From Armatimonadetes bacterium UBA5352 (lineage in GTDB: Bacteria > Armatimonadota > Zipacnadia > Zipacnadales > UBA5352), in NCBI GenBank assembly GCA_002411015.1, contig DHPY01000061.1, positions 59,365 through 72,501 on the forward strand: a stretch of 13,137 nucleotides of DNA, in the 5' to 3' direction. Below are positions 1-9,300 of the stretch, one piece after another (position 1 is the first letter of the stretch; every line of letters starts with the position of its first letter). The position numbers and the translations under genes were made by a program. The notes beneath the pieces were generated by a model. That model ran no database searches. It was not told the origin of the DNA and saw only the letters and a list, made by a program, of their open reading frames with translations.

Positions 1-1
1 A

Positions 2-1495
2 CTCGTTCTCTGGGGCACCTTCATGGTGGTGCTCGGCCTCGCCACCCTCTGCTGGGTCTCACTGCTGCGCCACTACTGGAACCGCACGGAGCACCTGAGC
101 TACCCGATGCTCGAGCTGCCGCGCCAGTTCATCGGGGCAGGCGTCTACGGCCACAGCGGCCGCGGCTTCCTGCGTGACCCGCTCATGTGGGTCGGCTTCG
201 CTGCGGCTATCATCGTCCACGCGGGCGATATCCTGAAGCACTTCAACCCCGGCATCCCCGCCATCCCCGGCTCGACTGACCTCGCGCCGCTGCTCACCGA
301 GGGACCTCTGCGGCACCTCCTGCCGCTGCGCTTCACGATCAGCCCGCTGACCATCGGCGCAGCATACCTCGTGCCGCAGCACGTGCTGTTCTCGGTGTGG
401 GCGATCTACCTGCTCTACAAGGTGGTCGCGCTCGTGGGCGGCTCGATGGGCCTGCAGACCGGCAACGCGTTCCCGTTCTACCAGGAGCAGGCGACCGGCG
501 GCTACATCGCCTACGGGCTGCTGCTGATCTGGGGCGCGCGCAGGCACATCGCGCAGATCTGGCGCATGGCCCTGCGGGGGGAGCGCGACGGTGAGAGCTA
601 CCCGCTCACGCCGAGGCTGGTGGTCCTCGGCATCATGGGTGGCGCGCTCTTCGTGCTGGTGTGGTGCTACTTCAATGGCTTCACGCTCAAGCTCGCGCTG
701 CCCTACTTCCTGATACCGCTGCTCTACGTGACCGTGCAGATCCGTATTCGCGCCGAGACCGGGATGCCGCTCGGCTGGGACTACCCGTTCGGCACGCAGA
801 AGACCATCTTCCAGCGCGTGCTCGGGACCGACGGCATCATCTCCTTCGGCGGTGAGCGGGGGCTCGTGATGCTCTCGTACTACTCGTGGCTCTCGCGCTA
901 CAACTTCCTCGGCCACACCGCGGCGTACCAGATCGACAACTCGACGCTGTGGGAAGAGCACCGGATCCAGCGGCGCCGGGCGGCGGGCTTCATTGCCATG
1001 GCTCTCATCATCGGTCTCGTGCTCGGCTTCTACGTGCACATGACCGCCTACTACGAGTGGGGGGCCTCGCTGTTGCAGGGCGGATCGCTCTACGGAGGCG
1101 CGAATACGCAGGTTGCTCGGGCGGAGTACATGGGTCTGAGCGCGGAGTTGCTGGCGCCGGGCACGCGGGATCTCACCCGCACGATCTACATCGGCGTGGG
1201 CTTTCTGCTCGTGCCGATGCTCACCTTCGTGCGCAAGAGCTTCCTGCGCTTCCCGCTTCACCCGCTGGGCTTTCTGCTTGCTACCTGCTACGGCCCCACG
1301 CCCTACTACTGGTCTGACTCATTCCTCGCCTGGGTCGCGAAAACGCTGATCCTCAAGCTCGGTGGTGCAGGCGCCTACCGGCGCCTCGTGCCGTTCTTCC
1401 TCGGGATGGTGCTCGGTAGCGCGATGGCCTACGACGTTGTCTGGATGGTCATCCGTGCGCTGCTGCCTGAGGGCCTTGTGCGGGGCTACGTCTGA
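2..1495 (+). CDS. DUF6785/DUF6784-like polytopic membrane protein, 5' end missing
   Basis: The frame is open from base 2 with no stop before the window edge, so the N-terminus lies outside; the ATG at 23 is internal, not a start. The visible 497 residues hold about nine to ten hydrophobic helices separated by Arg-rich loops, typical of an inner-membrane protein. Two landmarks support the family call: near residues 27-40 an N-R-T-E-H-L-S-Y-P-M-L-E-L-P segment after the first visible helix, and from residue 420 an H-P-L-G-F segment leading to W-V-A-K-T-L-I-L-K and F-F-L-G-M-V-L-G, which I recognise as the DUF6784 end of DUF6785 proteins. A segment R-I-R-A-E-T-G-M-P sits mid-protein. From memory, relatives are about 650-700 residues, so roughly 180 are missing. 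Substrate and function are unknown; transport is only a guess from topology. It converges on the lyase-like gene to its right. Confidence 0.75.
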   Translation, partial: LVLWGTFMVVLGLATLCWVSLLRHYWNRTEHLSYPMLELPRQFIGAGVYGHSGRGFLRDPLMWVGFAAAIIVHAGDILKHFNPGIPAIPGSTDLAPLLTEGPLRHLLPLRFTISPLTIGAAYLVPQHVLFSVWAIYLLYKVVALVGGSMGLQTGNAFPFYQEQATGGYIAYGLLLIWGARRHIAQIWRMALRGERDGESYPLTPRLVVLGIMGGALFVLVWCYFNGFTLKLALPYFLIPLLYVTVQIRIRAETGMPLGWDYPFGTQKTIFQRVLGTDGIISFGGERGLVMLSYYSWLSRYNFLGHTAAYQIDNSTLWEEHRIQRRRAAGFIAMALIIGLVLGFYVHMTAYYEWGASLLQGGSLYGGANTQVARAEYMGLSAELLAPGTRDLTRTIYIGVGFLLVPMLTFVRKSFLRFPLHPLGFLLATCYGPTPYYWSDSFLAWVAKTLILKLGGAGAYRRLVPFFLGMVLGSAMAYDVVWMVIRALLPEGLVRGYV

Positions 1496-1601
1496 CGAGG
1501 ACGCCGGGATCACTGCTGACAGCGGCGCTCGTTGCTATGCGGCAGGCTTCGCGAGACCTTCGCTTCGCTCAGGCGGCCTCTCCACGACGGCGTGCAGCCG
1601 G
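1496..1601. other. convergent intergenic gap with short direct repeat
   Basis: This is about 100 bases between the stop of the membrane-protein gene and the stop of the opposing lyase-like gene. No convincing terminator hairpin with a T-run is visible on either strand. The 12-base string CGGCGTGCAGCC occurs at 1588-1599 and again at 1613-1624, 25 bases apart, flanking the terminal TAG of the minus-strand gene. This could be a small partial tandem duplication or chance in GC-rich DNA. Confidence 0.4.
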
Positions 1602-2927
1602 CTATTCGCCAGCGGCGTGCAGCCATGCCACGATGTTCTCGATGAGCGCCGCGCAGGCGTCCGTCGTCAGCGGCGCGATGGCGGTCTCCTGCCCGACCAC
1701 GTAGCGATCGGGGGAGGGCTGCACCACGAGCACTCGCCCCTCGCCCGCCTGCATAGTCACGATTGAGGGCTGCCCGGCGTTGTCCGTCGCCAGCACCGTC
1801 CACTCCTCGCCCGCTGAGGGCATCGTGTCATACGAGATCATGCCCGCCAGCGAACCGATGCGGTTCGGCGTGGTGAAGAGCGGGTGCTCGGGCTGCACGA
1901 TCTCCCCGAGGCTGCCCGTGGTGTTGCTGAAGCTCAACGGCGCCGGCAGCCACGCGGCCTGCCAACTCGAGTCCTGGATCTGCATCATCGCCAGTGAGCC
2001 GCCGGCCTGCACGAAGTCCATCAGGGCCGCGGGGTTGTCCCTGAGACCCGCGTAGTTCTTCTCATGCGCCTCCCGCCCGACCAGCAGTGCCCGGTAGCGC
2101 GCAAGTGTCGCAGGCTCCAGGTCGGCGAGCGGCTCAAGCTCGATGCCGAGCGTCCTCAGCGCCAGCCCGACCGGATCGTCCTCGCCGCCGATGTAGCCGA
2201 TCGCCGCGCCAAGCTCCAGCGCCTGGCGCTCCCGCACGGTTGCCTCCAGCTCGCCACTCCACTCGCCGGCCTGCCAGCGTACCATGATCGGGGCGCCCTC
2301 ACGCGCCGTGCCGCTCAGGACGAAGCTCGGCCCTGCCGCGACACCGCGCTCCATCTGCCACTCGAGCTTCCTCCGCTCGGCGGTAAGGCCCGCGGGCAGC
2401 CGCACGATCTCGGCGCTGGCGGGGAGCGGCGTGGGGGAGGTGTAGCGCACCGCGAGCGACAGTGTCGCAGGCTGACCTGGTATCAGGTAGAGCTGCGCGG
2501 GTGCGCTCACCGCGGGCTTCGACGGCGCCGATGGCGGGACCTCATCGAGGCCCCAGCGATCCAGCGCGCTCACCGCGTAAGGCGTCATCCGGATCTGCGT
2601 GGCGTAGCCCTTACCGCTGCCCGATGGGCCGCCCTCGTGGATCATCTTGCTCAGCGAGCGCAGGAACATCTCGCGATGCTCGGTCTTCCCGGATAGCTCC
2701 GCGGCGCGCGCGAGCCCCCAGCACTCCATCACCGGAGCGCCCGCGCCGCTGTCGTACTGCGGGCACTGCGCGTAGCGGAAGCCGTTGCCCTCGGCGTTCC
2801 ACATGCGCGCGTAGAGCCAGTCGGCGCTGAGGATCAGCGACCGCTTGAGGTCCTCGCGCGGCTCGACCTGATCGAGCATGGTCATCCCGGCCATCACCAC
2901 GCCGGTCATGAAGCTCTTGCCGCCCAT
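1602..2927 (-). CDS. C-terminal fragment of the split PcRGLX/YetA-like protein: toroid end, NEW3-like and amidotransferase-like domains
   Basis: This 441-codon frame is the same frame as the upstream 6164-2982 fragment, separated only by one TAG and 18 sense codons. No Shine-Dalgarno precedes the ATG at 2927, so it is probably not an independent gene. Residues 1-127 are helical and continue the alpha/alpha toroid, including M-G-G-K-S-F-M-T-G and an A-E-G-N-G-F segment. Residues 140-233 look like a beta-sandwich of the NPCBM-associated NEW3 kind (L-I-P-G-Q-P-A-T-L-S-L, then L-P-A-G-L-T). Residues 241-441 resemble a flavodoxin/class I glutamine-amidotransferase fold such as ThuA-like domains: I-G-Y-I-G-G-E-D-D opening, A-L-L-V-G-R-E, F-V-Q-A-G-G-S-L and a closing G-R-V-L-V-V-Q. 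I see no obvious catalytic Cys in it, so a binding role is possible. Its own stop is also TAG (1604-1602). Confidence 0.7.
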   Translation of the reverse strand: MGGKSFMTGVVMAGMTMLDQVEPREDLKRSLILSADWLYARMWNAEGNGFRYAQCPQYDSGAGAPVMECWGLARAAELSGKTEHREMFLRSLSKMIHEGGPSGSGKGYATQIRMTPYAVSALDRWGLDEVPPSAPSKPAVSAPAQLYLIPGQPATLSLAVRYTSPTPLPASAEIVRLPAGLTAERRKLEWQMERGVAAGPSFVLSGTAREGAPIMVRWQAGEWSGELEATVRERQALELGAAIGYIGGEDDPVGLALRTLGIELEPLADLEPATLARYRALLVGREAHEKNYAGLRDNPAALMDFVQAGGSLAMMQIQDSSWQAAWLPAPLSFSNTTGSLGEIVQPEHPLFTTPNRIGSLAGMISYDTMPSAGEEWTVLATDNAGQPSIVTMQAGEGRVLVVQPSPDRYVVGQETAIAPLTTDACAALIENIVAWLHAAGE

Positions 2928-2981
2928 GTGCCGGATCTCGTGCTCGCACTCGCCGATCGGGTGGATCAGCCCGCCGGTCAG

Positions 2982-2984
2982 CTA
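2982..2984 (-). other. in-frame TAG interrupting the lyase-like reading frame
   Basis: On the minus strand the codons read TAT GGC TAG CTG ACC GGC. The 18 codons after it (L-T-G-G-L-I-H-P-I-G-E-C-E-H-E-I-R-H) and the following 441 stay in the same frame with the codon bias of the gene, so no frameshift is involved. A single base change from AAG, GAG, CAG, TTG, TCG, TGG, TAC or TAT would explain it. It may be a real nonsense mutation, a sequencing or assembly error, or a read-through codon. Other complete genes here end in TGA, so TAG usage in the window is limited to this locus. Confidence 0.95.
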
Positions 2985-5900
2985 GCCATAGTTGCGATGC
3001 ACCCAGCGCTCCTGGAACTGCGTGCTGCGGGTGTCGAGGAACTCCGCCAGCCGCTCGATGCTCTCGTAGTAGCGCCTGTCGCCGGTCATGCACCACGCCA
3101 TGTGTGTGCCCTGCGTCCAGACGTGGCCGGTGTTCCAGATGCCGTTCAGGAACCAGTAGGGAGCGTCCTCGGGCTGCGGGGTGTTATAGCCGCCAACGTG
3201 CCACGGCGCATGCTCCTTCTGGATGCCGAATACCCCGGGGTCGTCCGACCAGTTGATCATGTCTATCTCGATGGTATGCGCCGCCGCCTCAAGCGCCCGG
3301 TCGAGGTATGCCATGTCGCCGGTGCGCGCGTAGTTGACCAGCAGCCCCCACTGCATGTCATACTCCTGGTTGGTCCAGTTCACGTAGCGCTCGCCGTAGG
3401 CGTCGCCGTAGTTCATCCAGCTATACTCGCGCTGCTGGGCACGCGTGCGGTCGAGGTTGCTCAGGCCCGTGCGCATGTACTGATCGTAGGCCTCGAAGCG
3501 GCCCTCCCGGCTCGGCGCGAGGTCCAGGAAGGCTCCGGAAGCGCAGATTGCCTCCGGCCCCGGCGTAAGCTGCACCGGCTGCTGCCACGCCTCCGCCGCG
3601 CGGGCATCGGTGGTCTGTTCACCATCAGGCCGCGCGCCGAAGTAGAGCAGCAGATCGGCTGTCGGCTCGGTGCCCGACGCGACGAGGTAGTTGCCGTCGC
3701 GGAACCAGTAGTAGTTCATCGTGAGCAGTTTCGGGTCGGTGTGCTCGGCGTAGACGTCTGCCGGAAGCTCCGGGAACAGCTCCGCCGTCACCGTGTCGCC
3801 CTCGACCGCGAAGGCTTTCGGGTACTTCTGCCAGAAGTCGCGCATGGCGATGGTCAGCGGGGCCTCCGCCTCACCGATGCTGATCGCGCTCGCGGACTGC
3901 CCCTCGCGCACCTGCGCCTCGCCGCCTGCGTAGGTCACGTAGCGGTCGGCGTCATCCTGCACCCAGCGCGTCGCCTCAGCGCCGCCCGCCACCGCCGACT
4001 CCATCGGCCAGGTGAGGCTGCGGACGCTGGTAAGCGTCGGCGGGAAGCCGGAGCTGCCGACCTGCGGCAGCAGCGACACCTCCGTCGGGATGCCATCGAA
4101 GCCGCGGTAGAAGTACATCCGGCAGCGGTACTTCAGGAACTCCCCGTCCGGCCCCGCGAACGGACCCTCGGCGCGGATGACGGTGCGGACCGGCCCGGCC
4201 TCCTCGACCTCAAAACGCGTCGCGCCCGCGCCTGCGGAGGCGTAACGCCGCCCCTCGCCATCGGTGATCACGAGGCCCTCGCGGCCGCTGACCACTACCT
4301 CGTCGTCGCCGAAGCGGCCGTCGCCGTTAGCATCAAGCAGCACCCGCCCCGGTGGTGCGAACGCGGTGCTGGAGAGCTCCGCGCGGAGCCGATCGGTCGT
4401 TACCACCAGGCCGTCGGCAGTCTCCTCGACGGTGACGCCGCCGGCGACCTCGGGCGTGCTCACCGCCTGGCCATACTCCAGCGTGTAGTCCGGCGATCCG
4501 CCCGGGTGGATGAAGCTCACGAGCAGCCACTTGGTGCTGCCGTCGGGCCAGACCGCGAGGGTGGTGAACTGCGCGGGAACGGGTTGCCCCTGCGCATCCA
4601 GCAGCCTGCAGTGCTCGCTGCTCGCCAGTTCGCCGCGTGGGATCGGCACACCGCTGTTGATCGGCCAGGCCGGGCGATCGCCCTCCATGAGGTCGTTGAC
4701 TGTGAGCGGCAGCCGCGCCCGCCGCACGCTGCAGCGCTCGGGCCGCGTCTCATCAGCCACGAACGCCAGAGGCTCAGAGGCTATCTCCTCGCCTGCGTCC
4801 AGCGCGAACGCCTGCACGGAGTAGCGCTCGCCGCGCCTCAGCCCCGGCAGGATCAGCCGGTGGCTGTAGGTCGCGCCGATCTCGCGCACCTCCTGGTCCA
4901 GCGCCTCGCCCTCCCCCCAGCGCACCGCCGCCGAGACGGGCCTGTCCGTCAGGAAGCAGACCTCGACCTCAACGGTGTCGCCCGCCGTTGAGCCCGGCAG
5001 GGACCGGGGCGTCACCCAGGTGCTCAAGTTCGTGATCTGCAGCGGCCCCTGCACCGGGAGCTCCTCAGTCAGGAAGACCTCGCAGATGCGGAAGTCCTGC
5101 GCCGGCTCCGCCGCGGTAAGCTCGATCTGCGCGCCCTCGGTCAGCGTCACCGGCTGCTCGGTGCTGAAGAGGTAGAGGTCGCCATCGTTCTCGCCCGCCA
5201 CGATGCGGCCCACCTGCGCCCCTGCCACGCGCAGAGTGACCTCCTCGCGGCCCTGCGCGCTGTCCTGGATCAGCGCATTGATGTGGAAGCGCCCGGCCCG
5301 GGGCGCGCGGAAGGTCGCCGTCGCGCCGGGCTCCGTCGGCTCCATCGCCGCGCGCAGCAGTGATATGCCGCTCAGCTCCGCCTGCTGCGGGTCGAGTGTC
5401 AGGGCCCCCAGCTGCTGGAGCTGCGCCCGCCAGCCCAGCCATCTGCGCTGCGCGACCATCCCGTCGGAGAGGAACTGTGACATGACGCCCACCGTCCGTT
5501 TCGGGAGATCGCGGCTGCCGCCGGCCACGGCCGTGAACCATGCGGTGGTATCCGCGTCGCCCTCAGTGGCCGGCACCTGAGAGAGCGTGTAGGCCCGGCA
5601 AACCGCGTTGCCCTCCGCGCTGTGGCTGATCGCGAGGTCCATCGAGAAGTAGATGCGCTGCTCGTCCACGTAGCCGCGCAGCGTCTGATCGCGCCCGAGC
5701 ACCGCGGAGTTGCTGACTGCGGTGCTGAAGGCCCCGCCGTCGCAGATGAAGCGAACGTCGGTGCCGCGCGCTCCGTCCTGCCGGCCGGTGGTCTCGTCAT
5801 TGTCGGCGTCAACGTAGAGCATCACAAGCGCGCCGGTCACGTTAAGCGGCTCGGCGAAGTCTATCCGCCACACCCAGCGGTCCTGCGCCACGTTGCCGAA

Positions 5901-6164
5901 GTAGTGCTTGGTGACATCGCGGGCTTCCCGCCACCTGGAGGAGAGCGCGTCACCCTCGGCGGCCGAGAGGTCGTCATGAACGAGGTGCAGCGCATCCGGA
6001 AGTGCCGGGTCCATGCCGAGCACGCGCTCAACCGCGTCCGGGATCCCATCGCCATCGGCGTCAGGCTGATCGGTGGTGAGGTTGGCGATCGGCGAGAGAG
6101 GCTGCGCGAGCACGGGCAGCGCGAAGAGGGCAGATGCTACGGCGACGGCGATCAGACGGTTCAC
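2982..6164 (-). CDS. secreted PcRGLX/YetA-like (PL26-type) polysaccharide lyase-like protein, N-terminal 1060 residues, interrupted by TAG
   Basis: I choose the GTG at 6164 because GGAGG lies 5 bases upstream (6174-6170) and it begins a clean Sec signal peptide, V-N-R-L-I-A-V-A-V-A-S-A then V-L-A|Q near residue 20. A 48-codon upstream extension from 6308 has no signal character. Domains in order: a D-A-D-G-D-G-I-P-D calcium-loop (thrombospondin-3 type) at 35-43; a DOMON/CBM9-like beta domain around 82-212 (L-Y-V-D-A-D-N-D-E-T-T-G); a ligand-binding-like beta domain; an FnIII-like domain; a RIFT barrel from about 480 (P-I-N-S-G-V-P-I-P-R-G, then W-P-D-G-S-T-K-W-L-L); a central beta-sandwich; and an alpha/alpha toroid from about 880 (N-W-T-N-Q-E-Y-D, G-H-V-W-T-Q-G). 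Known relatives cleave rhamnogalacturonan exolytically; the substrate here is inferred. The toroid is cut by TAG at 2984-2982. It is divergent from the heparinase-like gene. Confidence 0.75.
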   Translation of the reverse strand: MNRLIAVAVASALFALPVLAQPLSPIANLTTDQPDADGDGIPDAVERVLGMDPALPDALHLVHDDLSAAEGDALSSRWREARDVTKHYFGNVAQDRWVWRIDFAEPLNVTGALVMLYVDADNDETTGRQDGARGTDVRFICDGGAFSTAVSNSAVLGRDQTLRGYVDEQRIYFSMDLAISHSAEGNAVCRAYTLSQVPATEGDADTTAWFTAVAGGSRDLPKRTVGVMSQFLSDGMVAQRRWLGWRAQLQQLGALTLDPQQAELSGISLLRAAMEPTEPGATATFRAPRAGRFHINALIQDSAQGREEVTLRVAGAQVGRIVAGENDGDLYLFSTEQPVTLTEGAQIELTAAEPAQDFRICEVFLTEELPVQGPLQITNLSTWVTPRSLPGSTAGDTVEVEVCFLTDRPVSAAVRWGEGEALDQEVREIGATYSHRLILPGLRRGERYSVQAFALDAGEEIASEPLAFVADETRPERCSVRRARLPLTVNDLMEGDRPAWPINSGVPIPRGELASSEHCRLLDAQGQPVPAQFTTLAVWPDGSTKWLLVSFIHPGGSPDYTLEYGQAVSTPEVAGGVTVEETADGLVVTTDRLRAELSSTAFAPPGRVLLDANGDGRFGDDEVVVSGREGLVITDGEGRRYASAGAGATRFEVEEAGPVRTVIRAEGPFAGPDGEFLKYRCRMYFYRGFDGIPTEVSLLPQVGSSGFPPTLTSVRSLTWPMESAVAGGAEATRWVQDDADRYVTYAGGEAQVREGQSASAISIGEAEAPLTIAMRDFWQKYPKAFAVEGDTVTAELFPELPADVYAEHTDPKLLTMNYYWFRDGNYLVASGTEPTADLLLYFGARPDGEQTTDARAAEAWQQPVQLTPGPEAICASGAFLDLAPSREGRFEAYDQYMRTGLSNLDRTRAQQREYSWMNYGDAYGERYVNWTNQEYDMQWGLLVNYARTGDMAYLDRALEAAAHTIEIDMINWSDDPGVFGIQKEHAPWHVGGYNTPQPEDAPYWFLNGIWNTGHVWTQGTHMAWCMTGDRRYYESIERLAEFLDTRSTQFQERWVHRNYG

Positions 6165-6340
6165 GATGACCTCCGGGAGTCTCTCAGTTCGGGTTCGGCT
6201 GCGGACGAGCTTCGCCGCGGCACAACTGTCGGCCTCCCAGGAACGGCCGCCGGGGAGGGCTTGAGGCTCTGCACGGCGAACCCGCCCCCACACAGAGGCG
6301 TCTCTCAAGGATCTGCTGATCTGTCAGACAATGGAGTTGA
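6165..6340. promoter_or_regulatory. divergent intergenic region between the two exported-enzyme genes
   Basis: This 176-base stretch separates two outward-facing genes for secreted enzymes, so it must supply leaders and probably promoters for both. I could not find a convincing -35/-10 pair on either strand. It contains the GGAGG of the minus-strand gene (6174-6170) and a GGAG (6333-6336) just before the plus-strand GTG. No coding potential beyond the unconvincing upstream extension of the minus-strand ORF is apparent. Shared regulation of the pair is inference from the layout. Confidence 0.4.
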
Positions 6341-9300
6341 GTGCCTGTGTTCGGCATGCGGCGCGTGTCAGTGGTAGCCTCAATCGCGATCACGGTGCTT
6401 CTCATGGCGGTGGTTCTCGTGTCCGCGCAGACCGACGCTCCGCGCGTTGATCCAACCGACTGGTCGGATTGGGAGAAGTACCGCAACGCGGACAACCACC
6501 CGTGCGCTGAGGTGAAGCCCGAGGACCTTCAGCGCGCGCGGGCGAACATCGCGCGCTATGACTGGGCGCGGGAGTACCTCGGCAGGGTCGTCAGCGGCGC
6601 CGATGCGGTGGTTGACGTGCTTTCGGCCGAGTACCTCGAGCAGATGATCCCGCGGACCACCCCCGGCGGCGTGGGCCCCTGCCCCTCCTGCCGCGAGAGG
6701 GGCCTGCCGTGGCACCCGAACGGGCAGTTCTCCTGGAGCGCGAGCGACCCCGAGGTCATCGTCTGCCAGGTCTGCAAGGCATCATTCCCCAACGAAGACT
6801 ACCCAGAGACGGTGGAGGTGCACAGCGACTGGGGCGGCGGCCAGACGATCAGCTTCTACGGCGGCGACACCTTCAAGACCTTCGGCTACCAGTTCGAGCG
6901 CCCGAGCTTCTCAGGCATGATCCGCCGGGCGAAGGTCAACTACGTGATCGGCAAGGTCTGGACAATCGCCTACGCCTACGCGCTCACCGAGGACCCGAAG
7001 TACGCCCGCGCAACACGAGACATCCTGCTGCGCTTCGCCGAGGTGCTGCCGGGTTACCTCGTCAGGGCCGGCTACGGCTACGGCGAGTACGCGCCGATGG
7101 ACCCGCATATCGCCGCGAAGTACATCAACGATCTACCGGAGGATGAGCTTGTCTACCCGCCGAACGTGCCCGACCGCAAGATCTACACCGGCTACTGGTC
7201 GGCCAGCCGCCTCGGCACCAACGGTGGCGACGGCGGCCTGGTGGGGCATCTCGCGGTCGCCTACGACCTCACCTGCCTGGCGGAGGACGGCGGCACGCCC
7301 GTCTACTCAGATGAAGAGCGCCTCCTTATCGAGCGCGATGTGCTGCTTGAGGCCAGCTACCTGCTCGCGTGCGATAGCGCGATCAACAACAAGTCCGTCA
7401 GCAACCGCACCGGAGCGGCCCTGGTGGGCCTCGTGGTCGGCCATCCGGGGCTGGTGCACTTCGGCATCGAGGGCTTCGAGCGCACCGTGAACGACTGGTT
7501 CCTCCCCGATGGTGGCACCTCCGAATCGCCCGCGTACGCGATGATGACCATGGGCGGCATCCGGCGGCTCCCGCTGGCTATTCGCGACTACAGCGACCCG
7601 CCCGGCTACACCACGCCCGGCGGCACCAGGCTCGATGGCTTCAACGCCTCGCGCGATACCCTCTACGGGGACTGCTGGCAGGGCCTCATCTGGACGCTGC
7701 AGGGCAACCTCAAGCATACGCCCGACGCCGACTCGTACCGTACCACCGGCATCTCGGCATCGGACGCCGAGCTCATCGCGCTCTCCTACCCGACACCGCA
7801 GCGCCTCGCGCTGCTCAATGAGCTGGCCTCCGGCGAGGGGCGCCCCGGCTCGCTGCAGATGGCGACGCTCTATCGTGATCCCGCGATGAACGACCGAGAG
7901 GTCGCGGCCTTCGAGCTGCCGGACATGGTCTTCCCGCATCTCGCGCAGGGGTACCTCCGGGGCGGCGAGAACGGGCGCGCGAGCACCGTGATGCTCAACG
8001 CGAGTGACTGGGGCGGCCATCATCACTACGATAGCCTCGATCTCTACTACTGGAAGGACGGCCGCGAGCTACTCAGCGATCTCGGCTACCTCTGGGATCA
8101 TCCCGACAGCGGACAGACGAGGGCGACCCGCGCGCACAACCTCGTGATGATCGACGAGGCCGGGCAGCGCCATCAGGGCCGCGGCGGCAGCTTCCACCTC
8201 TTCAGCACGCTCCCGGGCGTGAAGGTGATGGAGGCATCGTCGAACGCCTACGGTGATCTCTACCGCCGCACCTGCGTTCAGGTGGAGCACGCCGGGGGCA
8301 CGTACCTGGCTGATATCTTCCGCGCCGCCGGAGGCCGAACGCGCGACTACCTCTTCCACGGCCCGCACAACGACTACGAGGTGACCGGGCTCGACCTCAC
8401 GCCTGAGCCCACAGCCGCGGAGCAGGGCCCGCTCCGCTTCGCCCTGCGCTTCCACCTTGGCGATGTGGGCGAGATCTTCGTGGATGACGTGGAGATCCGG
8501 CCCATCGACGCCGCGGGCAATGAGGGCGAGAGCATCGTGCCGAACCCGTCGGCGGAGGCCGCAGAGGGAGCACAGAGGCCTTCGGGATGGGGGCTCTACG
8601 GCGGCAACGGCACAGCCGAGTGGGGGAGTGGCAGCCCGGGGCGTGATGACGCAAGCTGCGCGCGGATGGCCGCGACTGCCCCCGACGAGCAGGGGCGGGT
8701 GAACCAGGCGCTGATCTGCGGCGACTCCAACGGCTACACCGGCCCGAACGCGCTGGTGGGGGAGCGCGAGCAGGCCTACCGCGTGCGCTTCGCGATCCGC
8801 GGGACGGGCGGGGCGGTCTCAGTCGGAACGGTAGCCTGGCCGAATGACCCGAGCACGCCGGATGATCGCGTACATGACCCGGTGCAGATGAAGCAGAGCG
8901 TCGTGCCTGGCGACGAATGGCAGCTCTGCGAGGGGACGTTTGTTCTAGTGCCTGCCGCCGCGGAGACGAAGATGCGGAACGCCCGCGTGGCCGACGGCTC
9001 GGCGCCGTGGAGCGTCCGCTGGCGCTGGGAGGACGGCTACACCTTTGACGCGCTCTTCCCTGGCTCGCAAGACGAGAGCGTCCGCCTCGGCGATGGCTGG
9101 GGCCAGCGCGATCACCGCAACACTGACCGCGGCGCGACGCTCCCCTATGTGATCCGTCGGGGCGAGGCGCCTGGCGCGCTGGACGTCTTCAGCACGGTCT
9201 TCGTCGGCACCGCCGACGCCCGACAACCTGTCGCCACGAACGTGCGCGAGCTGCCGCTTCCGGCGGAGGCCCCCGCAGGCACCGTCGCGTTGGCGGTGGA

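Noticed and set aside
59..1261. 400-codon antisense frame opposite the membrane-protein gene
   Set aside because: It is rich in Arg, His, Glu and Gln with no domain, as expected from the complement of hydrophobic codons; the + strand has membrane helices and family motifs.
1588..1624. Direct repeat as an attachment site or transposon footprint
   Set aside because: The 12-base copies are only 25 bases apart with no integrase, transposase or inverted repeats nearby.
2982..2984. Wholesale reassignment of TAG to a sense codon in this organism
   Set aside because: Only one in-frame TAG is present in the window and no suppressor tRNA gene is visible, so a mutation or sequence error is more economical; it is kept only as a testable alternative.
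2928..4991. 687-codon open frame on the + strand opposite the lyase-like gene
   Set aside because: Its composition is the Arg/Ala/His/Val-rich pattern of an antisense shadow in GC-rich DNA, with no recognisable domain, while the minus strand encodes clear domains over the same bases.
6165..6308. N-terminal extension of the lyase-like protein starting at 6308
   Set aside because: The 48 extra residues would bury the signal peptide, and a GGAGG sits immediately before the GTG at 6164.
6302..6332. Plus-strand promoter with GACAAT as -10 just before the heparinase-like gene
   Set aside because: The -10 would abut the Shine-Dalgarno sequence, leaving no room for a leader that includes it, and no matching -35 was found.
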